Below are positions 55,359-62,799 of a DNA stretch of 64,000 nt, one piece after another. Under the pieces are notes generated by a model. That model was not told where the DNA came from. It searched no databases and worked only from the letters and a program-made list of their open reading frames with translations. Source of the stretch: Corynebacterium glaucum (GTDB lineage Bacteria; Actinomycetota; Actinomycetes; Mycobacteriales; Mycobacteriaceae); NCBI RefSeq assembly GCF_002287505.1, contig NZ_CP019688.1, forward strand, positions 2,344,674-2,408,673. Reading direction: 5' to 3'. The translations under genes and the position numbers were made by a program. The stretch's first letter is position 1; each line of letters begins with the position of its first letter.

Positions 55359-55490
55359 ATGGCCCAGACTGCGGACGACGTTTTGCTGCTCGCCCTGCGT
55401 TTTGCGACGGATTCCGGAGAGCGGACAGAACTCGATCAAGCCCTAGAAATGTTTGGGATCAATCGAGCCGAGCTGGAAGCAGAAACCTAG
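55359..55490 (+). CDS. Small 43-residue acidic protein, unknown function
   Basis: ATG 55359 to TAG 55490. The protein begins MAQTADDVLLLALRFATD and ends INRAELEAET; it looks like a compact helical protein. TATCGT (55346-55351) ends 7 nt before the ATG and no Shine-Dalgarno is seen, again the leaderless pattern. The last 4 nt overlap the convergent DUF5926 gene. Short size leaves some doubt, but the amphipathic, acidic sequence and the neat fit between two genes support it. Confidence 0.55.
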   Translation: MAQTADDVLLLALRFATDSGERTELDQALEMFGINRAELEAET

Positions 55491-56404
55491 ATCGTCACCT
55501 GACGGGATTTGATGTTGTCCAGCTGCTTGCGCTCGTCGGCGGAAAGCTGTGCATCGGAGGCGTACTCCGCCTCGATCTTCTCGTTCAGCGTGGTCAGCGC
55601 GTCGGCGTAGGAGGCTGCGTCCACGGCCGGGTCGAGGTCCCACACCGGCACGACCACGCCGTGGGTGCGGAAGGCGCCGGCAAACTTGGTGCCTTCTCCC
55701 AGGTTCAGCTCCCCGCGGGCGGCGATGCGGGCCAGGGCGGTGAGCATCTGGTTTTCGCTCTCCTCGGGACGCACCCAACGGATGTGCGCCTTACCGCCGC
55801 CCGGGTTGACCCACCAGATCGAACCCGGCAGGTCGACCTTGACCTGGGTGGACGGCAGGACCGCCTCGTTGGCGCGGCCCAGGGCCTGGCGGATCTCCGG
55901 AGGCACGGTCGCGCCCTCGGCGAACCACCAACCGAAGTCGTTGTGCTCGGTGATCTGCAGATGGGACGAGGCGTCGATAAGCGAATCAAGCTCTGGCTGC
56001 GAGCCATCCGCAACCGTGGAGCCCAAGGTCTCTCCTGGCTTGGCCTCGAGCACCCAGTTAAGTGCGTACGCCAGGTCGCGGCCCGGGTTCTGCGAGTGGG
56101 ATTGCACCTGAAGTGCGACGAAGCGCTCGCCGCCCTCCTCCTCAGCGCGCACCATCGCGGCGCCGGCACCGGGCAGCACCGTGACGATGTTCACCGGCGT
56201 GCCCTTGACCTCCACCTGCGCGACGGCGGACGGGACGAACTCCTGCAGCGCGATGAGGTCGGACTCCATGGCCAGGCCGCCGTAGGGGCGGGGATCCTTG
56301 GCAAACTGCTCGCGCTCGGCAGCGCGGGCGGCAAGCTTCGCCTCGCGGCGGGTCATGCCCTCGGGCAGCTGGTTCTTTTGCTTCTTCGGTTTCCTAGGTG
56401 GCAT
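55487..56404 (-). CDS. DUF5926-family protein
   Basis: A 305-residue soluble protein conserved in actinobacteria. A basic N-terminus (PPRKPKKQKNQLPEGMTRREAKLAARAAERE) leads to a globular domain with DPRPYGGLAMESDLIALQEFVPSA. No catalytic motif is recognised. Located between two GDPD genes in the same direction. The dispersed 11-mer is at 55972. Confidence 0.75.
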   Translation of the reverse strand: MPPRKPKKQKNQLPEGMTRREAKLAARAAEREQFAKDPRPYGGLAMESDLIALQEFVPSAVAQVEVKGTPVNIVTVLPGAGAAMVRAEEEGGERFVALQVQSHSQNPGRDLAYALNWVLEAKPGETLGSTVADGSQPELDSLIDASSHLQITEHNDFGWWFAEGATVPPEIRQALGRANEAVLPSTQVKVDLPGSIWWVNPGGGKAHIRWVRPEESENQMLTALARIAARGELNLGEGTKFAGAFRTHGVVVPVWDLDPAVDAASYADALTTLNEKIEAEYASDAQLSADERKQLDNIKSRQVTI

Positions 56405-56414
56405 GCGCTTTAGG

Positions 56415-57176
56415 CTAGCGCACGCCGTCGACGCCACCTCGACCGCGCTCGAACGTGTCCAGCGCCAAGTTCGGCAGGTCGGTGGCCATCACGTCCACGC
56501 CATTCTCTGCGCACCAGAGCATCTCGCGCGGGGTGTTCACGGTCCAGGTGTAGGTTTTCAGCCCCTTGAAGCCCAGCAACTCCTGCTTGGACTGCAGGTG
56601 GGAAAGCGCAGGGCCGACGCCGAAGGGTTTCGAAAGCATCGTGTTGCCCGGGTTCCAGGTTCGCTCGCGCAGGTGGAACAAGTAATAGGTCTCCAGCTCC
56701 GGCGCTTGTTTGGCAAAGTAGCGCACCGCCGAGTGGCTGAAGGAGACCACGTGCACCCGCTCCGAATCCTGCAGGCGGTTGTAGCGCAGCACGCGCAGCG
56801 TCTGTTCATCCACTTCTGGACCGAAGCGGGTGGGGTGCTTGGTCTCTATATAGATGTGCTTGTCGGGATAGTCGGATAAGAGCTCCAACAGCTCGTCGAG
56901 AAGCAAAATGTGCTGCGGGTCGTCCTCGGTGCCGGAGTTGAACTCGCGCAGGTCGCGGTAATCCATGGTGGCCACGCGCCCGCGGCCGTTGGTGGTGCGA
57001 TTCACCGTCGCGTCGTGGAACACCACAAGCTTGCCGTCGCGGGTCAGGCGCACGTCGCACTCAATGCCGTGGATGGGCAGCTTCAGCGCTTCCTCGAACG
57101 CGCGCTGCGTGTGCTCCGGGTACAGGCCGGAGAACCCACGGTGAGCGATGATCTGGGTTTGCACTCGTTTGTCCAC
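56415..57176 (-). CDS. Glycerophosphodiester phosphodiesterase family protein (second copy)
   Basis: A 253-residue GDPD, similar to the one at 54491 along its whole length (IIAHRGFSGLYPEHTQRAFEEALKL; VVFHDATVNRTT; IYIETKHPTRFG). Catalytic residues are intact. GTG 57176 (VDKRVQTQIIAHRG) was chosen because upstream residues to 57329 are antisense to the neighbour. It starts 10 nt before the DUF5926 gene. A tandem duplication with later divergence is likely; different substrate preference is possible. Confidence 0.85.
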   Translation of the reverse strand: MDKRVQTQIIAHRGFSGLYPEHTQRAFEEALKLPIHGIECDVRLTRDGKLVVFHDATVNRTTNGRGRVATMDYRDLREFNSGTEDDPQHILLLDELLELLSDYPDKHIYIETKHPTRFGPEVDEQTLRVLRYNRLQDSERVHVVSFSHSAVRYFAKQAPELETYYLFHLRERTWNPGNTMLSKPFGVGPALSHLQSKQELLGFKGLKTYTWTVNTPREMLWCAENGVDVMATDLPNLALDTFERGRGGVDGVR

Positions 57177-57258
57177 GACACCCAACGTACAGCTGCCCCC
57201 TCGCCCGCTCGATCTTTGCCAGAATGAGCGTGTGCTTTTCGACGACCAGGTACAACCC

Positions 57259-59190
57259 ATGTCCAGCTTCCGCCAGCTGCCATCCCCGTTGGGCGACAAG
57301 GCCGCCGAAACGTTCAACGCGGTGCGCAACGCGCGCAGGCGCTACTCGATCGGCCGAGACGGCATCCTCGCTGCTCCCGTGGCGGCGTTGGAAGTGTTCG
57401 CGGATCTTACGCCGGGGCTGCGGCTGCGCGGGTTGCAGCGCCTGCCGCAGAGTTTCCGCGTGGGCGCCGTCGGTGCAGAGGTGGCCACCTGGGGTGCGGT
57501 CTCGCCCTCGCTCTTGCCGCACAAGTGGTCCACCACCGCGGCGAACACGGCGGTGCTCCAGGGCATCGGCCACGCCGTGACCACCGCGGTGTCGCAGGCA
57601 GTGCGCCCCGGCAAGCAGCGCGAGGGCGGCCCGCTGTCCACGCCCGCCCGCCTGGGCATGACGGCCACCACGCTGGGCGTGTACGCGATGGCACTGTACC
57701 GCCGCCGTGATCAAGAAGAACTGGTCGAGGTCGAAGGCGAGTACTCGGTGTGGGACACCATCGGCGGCCTTGCGCTGGGTTCGCTCGGCTACGGCGCGAT
57801 GCTGACGGTCGGCGAAGCGATCCAGTCCTTCATTGACGCGATCAACGCCGTGCTGGGCAAGCGCTTGCCGCCCGTCACCTCCTGGCCGCTGGCCATCGCT
57901 GTGGGTGGCGGAGTGATCTTCCTGTTTGCCGACCGGGTTGTCGTGCGCCGCTTTTTCTCCCACGTCTCCCAGAGCGCTCAGGAGCTCGACCGCGCGTTTA
58001 TGAAGGGTGCAGACCAGCCGGTGGAGCCGCAGCGCTCCGGCTCGCCTGAGTCCAACGTGAACTGGAGCTCCATGGGCCGCCAGGGCCGTGCCACCGTCGC
58101 GGGCGGTCCCCGCAAGGCGCAGCTTGCGCGCGTACTCGGAGTCGGCGAGGACGAGGTCAAGGAGCCGATCCGCATCTTCATCGGCCTGCACGGCCTCGAC
58201 CCGGACGAGTCGCCGGACTTCGACCAAATGGCGCAGGAAGCCGTCGCCGAGATGCACCGCACCGGCGCGTTCGAGCGCAGCCACATCGCCGTCATGTCCG
58301 CCGCCGGCACCGGCTGGATCAACGATTTCCACACGTCCGGCTTCGAATTTGTCACCCGCGGCGACAGCGCCATCGTCGCCGTACAGTATTCGTTCCTCCC
58401 CTCGGCGTACTCCTACATCGCCGACCACGACTCGCCGGTCCGCTCCTCCCGCGCACTGGTGCGCGCCATCCGGGAGGAGCTTTCGCTTATCGACGAATCA
58501 GTGCGCCCGAAACTCTACGTCGGCGGCGAATCGCTCGGCGCCTACGGAGTGTCCGACGTGTTCCGCAGCGTGGAGGAGTTCCTCCAATCCACCACTGGCG
58601 GTGTGTTCACCGGAGTGCCAGGTTTCGCCCGCAACCACTCGGAGTTGACCCGCGCACGCGAGGAGGGCTCGCCGCAGCGCCTCCCGCTTGTCGACGGCGG
58701 GCGTCATGTCCGTTTCACCGCCCACCCGGACCACATCACGCACGATTTCAAGGGCGACGACTACGCCCACGAATGGGAGTCGCCGCGCTACGTCTTTGCC
58801 CAGCACGCTTCGGATCCGGTGGTGTGGTGGGAACCTAGCTTGATCTGGAAGATTCCGGACTGGCTGAAAGAACCCGGCTCGCGCGGCGACGCCGCCCCCG
58901 AAGCGCAGAAGCTTGACGTGCTGCAGACGTTGCGCTGGATGCCGCTGATCACGTGGTGGCAGGTCGGGATCGACCAGCTGGCTTCGCAGGATGTGCCGTC
59001 CCCGCACGGGCACAATTACCACGACGAGACGGTGGCCTATTGGAATGCAGTGGTCCACGGTGTCAACGGTGTCGACGGTGACGGGGGCTTGAGCGACGCA
59101 GAGATGGACCGCGCTGCCGAATGGATCCACAACGACGCGGTGAAGCTGCGCAAGCCCCCGGGCGGCTTTCCGTCCAAGCACGGGTACTAG
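57259..59190 (+). CDS. Alpha/beta hydrolase with N-terminal membrane domain (Abhydrolase_9-like)
   Basis: A 643-residue protein: N-terminal membrane part with about four helices (to about 230), then a hydrolase domain with nucleophile Ser in GGESLGAYG (about residue 425) and downstream HDFKGDDYAHEWESP. ATG 57259 was chosen over GTG 57232 because the nine codons between include CTT, GTA and CAA, which are rare here. Members are conserved in corynebacteria and mycobacteria; the substrate is unknown. The next gene starts directly after its stop. Confidence 0.82.
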   Translation: MSSFRQLPSPLGDKAAETFNAVRNARRRYSIGRDGILAAPVAALEVFADLTPGLRLRGLQRLPQSFRVGAVGAEVATWGAVSPSLLPHKWSTTAANTAVLQGIGHAVTTAVSQAVRPGKQREGGPLSTPARLGMTATTLGVYAMALYRRRDQEELVEVEGEYSVWDTIGGLALGSLGYGAMLTVGEAIQSFIDAINAVLGKRLPPVTSWPLAIAVGGGVIFLFADRVVVRRFFSHVSQSAQELDRAFMKGADQPVEPQRSGSPESNVNWSSMGRQGRATVAGGPRKAQLARVLGVGEDEVKEPIRIFIGLHGLDPDESPDFDQMAQEAVAEMHRTGAFERSHIAVMSAAGTGWINDFHTSGFEFVTRGDSAIVAVQYSFLPSAYSYIADHDSPVRSSRALVRAIREELSLIDESVRPKLYVGGESLGAYGVSDVFRSVEEFLQSTTGGVFTGVPGFARNHSELTRAREEGSPQRLPLVDGGRHVRFTAHPDHITHDFKGDDYAHEWESPRYVFAQHASDPVVWWEPSLIWKIPDWLKEPGSRGDAAPEAQKLDVLQTLRWMPLITWWQVGIDQLASQDVPSPHGHNYHDETVAYWNAVVHGVNGVDGDGGLSDAEMDRAAEWIHNDAVKLRKPPGGFPSKHGY

Positions 59191-59901
59191 ATGGCTAAAC
59201 CACGGATGCGCTCGGAGATTTACCGCGACTATTCGTCGCTGGGCATCGCCGCTGTGATCACCACCGCCGCGCTCAACTGGGTGATTCGCACTGGCCGACT
59301 CGATTACGAAGTCGCCGGAGCCATCGGTTTCGGGTTGACGTATTACTTGGTCCTGTGGGTGCTCTACATCGGAATTTATGTCTGGTGGACAATCCGCATG
59401 CTCCGTCCATGCACCATCGAAGAGCTGCGCGCCTACGCCAGACGCGAGTCTCGCTTGTCCGAAAAACGCTGGGTTCGATGGAGTGGCTCCAAAGGGGCTG
59501 CCACGGTCTCGATCACCGCGGCTGGCGCTGCACTGGGTATGGCCGTCATGGTCGCGCGCGTCCCCTGGTCGCGCCACGATCCAATCATGCTGGCGCTCGG
59601 CACCCTCGCGGCCGCCGCGTCGTGGGCGTACCTCGTGGTTGTCTACGCCGCCTCCTACGTCGAGCTCGACCTGGGAGGCGACAAGCGTCAATTCCACTTT
59701 GCGCACACCGACGAGCCGCTTTTCGACGACTACCTCACCCTGGCCACCACCACCTCCACGATGGGCTCGGCAAGCCCAGCCGTGCCCATCACCCGGGAGG
59801 GGTGGAACCGCTTCCGCGCGAACAAGATCGTGGCGTTCGCGTTCAACACCCTGGTAATAGCCGTGGTGGTAGCGATGGTCACGACCGGCCTGATGGCCTA
59901 G
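59191..59901 (+). CDS. DUF1345-family membrane protein
   Basis: A 236-residue protein with about six helices. HFAHTDEPLFDDYLTLATTTSTMGSASP resembles a channel-pore-like loop typical of DUF1345. It begins immediately after the stop of the hydrolase gene and its end overlaps msrA (convergent) by 4 nt. Function unknown. Confidence 0.78.
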   Translation: MAKPRMRSEIYRDYSSLGIAAVITTAALNWVIRTGRLDYEVAGAIGFGLTYYLVLWVLYIGIYVWWTIRMLRPCTIEELRAYARRESRLSEKRWVRWSGSKGAATVSITAAGAALGMAVMVARVPWSRHDPIMLALGTLAAAASWAYLVVVYAASYVELDLGGDKRQFHFAHTDEPLFDDYLTLATTTSTMGSASPAVPITREGWNRFRANKIVAFAFNTLVIAVVVAMVTTGLMA

Positions 59902-60539
59902 ATCCCGCAGGCAACGCCCGTGGAGTGATGCGGGCAGTAGCCGTTGGGCACCTTGTGCAGGTACTGCTGGTGCTCGTCTTCAGCCAAGTAGTAGTCCACC
60001 CCACTTGCGATTTCCGTGGTAGGCGCGCCAAACCCTGCGTCGATAAGCGATTGCCCATACTCCTCAACCCAAACCTTGATGGCTTCCGCTTCCTCGGCTG
60101 AGTCTGTGTAGAACGCAGAGCGATACTGGGTGCCGACGTCGTTGCCCTGGCGGTAACCCTGGGTCGGGTCGTGCGCCTCGAGCGCGGCGCGGACCAGCTC
60201 CTTGAGTTCGACCTGGGCGGGGTCGTAGACCACCTCGACCAGCTCGACGTGGTTGGTCTGGCCGGAGCAGACCTCGCGGTAGGTGGGGTTCGGGGTGACG
60301 CCGCCGCCGTAGCCGACGGACGTCGATTCGACGCCCGGCATCTGCCAGAACATTTTCTCCGCACCCCAGAAGCAGCCGATGCCGATGAGCAGGCGTTTCT
60401 GCTCGGACTTCCACGGGCCGGTGATCGGGGCGCCTAAGACGGCGTGCGGGCGGGGGTTGGCTAAGACGGGCTCATCGCGGCCGGGAAGCGCGCGGCCGGG
60501 TTCGACGAGTTCAGGTTTCGGTGCGAAAAGGAATCCCAT
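59898..60539 (-). CDS. msrA: Peptide methionine sulfoxide reductase A
   Basis: A 213-residue repair enzyme reducing Met-S-sulfoxide. Catalytic Cys in GIGCFWGAEKMFW; resolving Cys candidates near the C-terminus (NGYCPHHSTGVACGI). ATG 60539 gives the usual length with the N-terminal extension seen in actinobacteria. Divergent from sodA, so both oxidative-stress genes share a 91-nt control region. Confidence 0.93.
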   Translation of the reverse strand: MGFLFAPKPELVEPGRALPGRDEPVLANPRPHAVLGAPITGPWKSEQKRLLIGIGCFWGAEKMFWQMPGVESTSVGYGGGVTPNPTYREVCSGQTNHVELVEVVYDPAQVELKELVRAALEAHDPTQGYRQGNDVGTQYRSAFYTDSAEEAEAIKVWVEEYGQSLIDAGFGAPTTEIASGVDYYLAEDEHQQYLHKVPNGYCPHHSTGVACGI

Positions 60540-60630
60540 ACCAGTGCTAACGCCCGGAAAAGTCGCGGTGTTCCAAATTTCATTACCATGGGGTGCCGTA
60601 ACTTGATCTCCAACGAAAGGACTCATGATC

Positions 60631-61233
60631 ATGGCTGTTTACGAGCTTCCGGAACTTCCTTACGCATACGACGCGCTGGAGCCGCACATCTCCGCCGAGA
60701 TTATGGAGCTGCACCACTCCAAGCACCACGCCAACTACGTCAAGGGCGCAAACGCAGCGCTTGAGGCACTCGAGGCGGAGCGGGGCGGCGAGGCAGATGC
60801 CGACAAGATCCGTGCGCTGTCCAAGAACCTCGCGTTCAACCTTGGTGGCCACACCAACCACTCCATCTTCTGGAAGAACATGGCACCGAACGCTGGCGGC
60901 AACCCGACCGGTGAGATCGCCGCTGCGATCGACCGCGACTTCGGTTCCTTCGAGGCGTTTAAGAAGCACTTCGCCGGTGCAGCCAACTCCCTGCAGGGCT
61001 CCGGCTGGGCAGTCCTGGGCTACGACCACATCGCTGGCCGCCTGATCATCCAGCAGATGACCGACCAGCAGGGCAACATCTCCGTTGACTTCACCCCGGT
61101 CCTCATGCTGGACATGTGGGAGCACGCGTTCTACCTGCAGTACAAGAACGTCAAGGCTGACTACGTCGACGCTTGGTGGAACGTTGTCAACTGGGACGAT
61201 GTGAACGAGCGCTACGCAAAGGCAGCAGCGTAA
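60631..61233 (+). CDS. sodA: Superoxide dismutase (Mn/Fe type)
   Basis: A 200-residue cytoplasmic Mn/Fe superoxide dismutase. Metal ligands are in ELHHSKHHANY, GGHTNHSIFW and LDMWEHAFYLQYKN. ATG 60631 (MAVYELPELPYAYD) has AAAGGA 9 nt upstream; ATG 60625 is too close to that site. A strong intrinsic hairpin follows. Confidence 0.96.
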   Translation: MAVYELPELPYAYDALEPHISAEIMELHHSKHHANYVKGANAALEALEAERGGEADADKIRALSKNLAFNLGGHTNHSIFWKNMAPNAGGNPTGEIAAAIDRDFGSFEAFKKHFAGAANSLQGSGWAVLGYDHIAGRLIIQQMTDQQGNISVDFTPVLMLDMWEHAFYLQYKNVKADYVDAWWNVVNWDDVNERYAKAAA

Positions 61234-61273
61234 GCCCAGTTCGCTTTCGCTTAACGCTTAACGACGGCGGCGG

Positions 61274-61306
61274 CACCCGGCCCGGCTTCAACCGCCGGGC
61301 CGGGTG
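61274..61306 (+). terminator. Strong GC stem-loop after sodA
   Basis: CACCCGGCCCGGC (61274-61286) and its exact complement at 61294-61306 form a 13-bp stem with a 7-nt loop, followed by TCGTTTCG. It probably ends the sodA transcript. Confidence 0.8.
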
Positions 61307-61347
61307 TCGTTTCGCGTGGTGGCGGTTTCGCGCCCTCCCGCTCCGCT

Positions 61348-61379
61348 ACTCTCCTGCCCCGCCACTCTCCTGCCCCGCC
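61348..61379. repeat. 16-bp tandem duplication
   Basis: ACTCTCCTGCCCCGCC occurs twice back to back in the C-rich gap between sodA and the MFS gene. No gene is visible there. Confidence 0.9.
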
Positions 61380-61442
61380 GCCTATCCGCCCACCCACGCG
61401 ACCACCCACCGGGCCGCCCGCTTCGCCACCTATCCACTCAGC

Positions 61443-61550
61443 CAAACCCGGACAATGGTGCCAAACCCGGATAGTTGCACCCCTTTATGCCTGAACTATC
61501 AGACATAAACCCTCGTAGATATCCGGGTTTGGCACCATTGTCCGGGTTTG
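61443..61550. repeat. Perfect 31-bp inverted repeat with nested hairpin
   Basis: Left arm 61443-61473 is exactly complementary to right arm 61520-61550. Each arm contains CAAACCCGGA twice, 19 bp apart. The 46-nt loop carries a second hairpin (TTTATG-C-CTGA ... TCAG-A-CATAAA, 61484-61509). The whole lies 65 nt before the MFS start. It may be a miniature mobile or REP-like element, a bidirectional terminator or a 5' regulatory structure. Confidence 0.85.
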
Positions 61551-61614
61551 ACCAGAGATGGATGTACGAAGAGCGGTTTTTGCGGCGGCACCGGCGGTGC
61601 GAGAGCATAGGGAC

Positions 61615-62799
61615 ATGAGGAAGGGAACGCCGGAGTACCGCAGGGCGACAATCGCCATGCTGTTCGTCGGGTTGGCTGTCTTCTCTTCGCTGTATGCGAC
61701 CCAGGCGCTGCTGCCGACGCTGACCATCGAGCTCGGCATTACTCCGTCCGAGGCCGCGTGGACTGTCTCGGCCGCCACTGGCTCACTCGCGATCTGCGTG
61801 GTGCCAGCGTCGATCCTGTCTGAGAAGTTCGGCCGTGGGCGGGTGCTCGTCATTTCGGCGGTGGCCGCCACCGCCGTTGGTCTGCTTCTTCCGCTGACTC
61901 AGAGCATCGAGCAGATGGTGCTGCTCAGAACGCTGCAAGGAGCGCTTCTGGCGGGGACACCCGCAGTGGCCATGACCTGGCTGTCTGAGGAGCTCGATGA
62001 GCGCGACCTGCCCGGCGCGATGGGTCTCTACATCGCCGGCAACACGGTTGGCGGAATCATGGGCCGCATCGTGCCCGCATTCGTGCTGGAGGTAGCCAGC
62101 TGGCGGTGGGCACTCGCAGTAGGCACGATGGTCAGCTTCGCGATGGCAGTAGCAACCTGGGTGCTCCTGCCGGAGCAACGCAACTTTCACGCCAAGGACA
62201 CCATCCGTCCTGCCGCAGAGTTCCGGGCTGTGGCTGGCCACCTGCGCAACCCGCGCCTCGTGGCGCTCGCGGTGACCGCATTTCTGGGCATGGGCGTGTT
62301 CGTGTCCATGTACAACTTCTTCGGGTTCCGCGCGGTCAACGATTTTGGATTGCCGCCGTCGCTCGCCGGCCTCGCGTTCCTCATGTACCTCTCCGGCACC
62401 TGGTCGAGCGCCCGTGCTGGCTCGTTTGTGAAGCGCTTCGGCCGCGGCCGGGTGGTGCTAGCTGGTGCAGCGCTCATGCTTGTCGGCGCGCTCATCGGGG
62501 CGAGCCCAAATCTGTGGGCGACGCTGTTCGGCCTGCTTGTTTTCACCGCAAGCTTCTTCGCAATGCACTCGACGGCGTCCGGCTGGGTGGGCCAGATCGC
62601 GGAGCGCGACCGCGCCGAAGCGTCGAGCCTGTACGTGTTCTCCTACTACATGGGCTCGTCAATCCTCGGCGCGGCGACGGGTCGCGCCTTCGAGGCTCTG
62701 TCCTGGGGCGGATTCGTTGGAGTGCTCGCCGCGCTTCTGGCAGCGCTCACGGTGATCACGGGCTGGTTGGCCGTGACGGAGAAGCGTCGTCAAGCGTGA
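61615..62799 (+). CDS. MFS transporter, YnfM/AraJ-like exporter
   Basis: A 394-residue transporter with twelve helices (YATQALLPTLTIELGITPSEAAW; SEKFGRGRVL). It resembles YnfM-type and arabinose-efflux-type permeases. ATG 61615 was chosen for its AGGG upstream and for fitting the family; the frame continues to 61558 into the repeat. The end overlaps the convergent nuclease gene by 10 nt. Confidence 0.83.
   Translation: MRKGTPEYRRATIAMLFVGLAVFSSLYATQALLPTLTIELGITPSEAAWTVSAATGSLAICVVPASILSEKFGRGRVLVISAVAATAVGLLLPLTQSIEQMVLLRTLQGALLAGTPAVAMTWLSEELDERDLPGAMGLYIAGNTVGGIMGRIVPAFVLEVASWRWALAVGTMVSFAMAVATWVLLPEQRNFHAKDTIRPAAEFRAVAGHLRNPRLVALAVTAFLGMGVFVSMYNFFGFRAVNDFGLPPSLAGLAFLMYLSGTWSSARAGSFVKRFGRGRVVLAGAALMLVGALIGASPNLWATLFGLLVFTASFFAMHSTASGWVGQIAERDRAEASSLYVFSYYMGSSILGAATGRAFEALSWGGFVGVLAALLAALTVITGWLAVTEKRRQA

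Noticed and set aside
61234..61614. Possible gene between sodA and the MFS transporter
   Set aside because: Open frames here run through the terminator, the C-rich tandem duplication and the inverted repeat, with no coding character.
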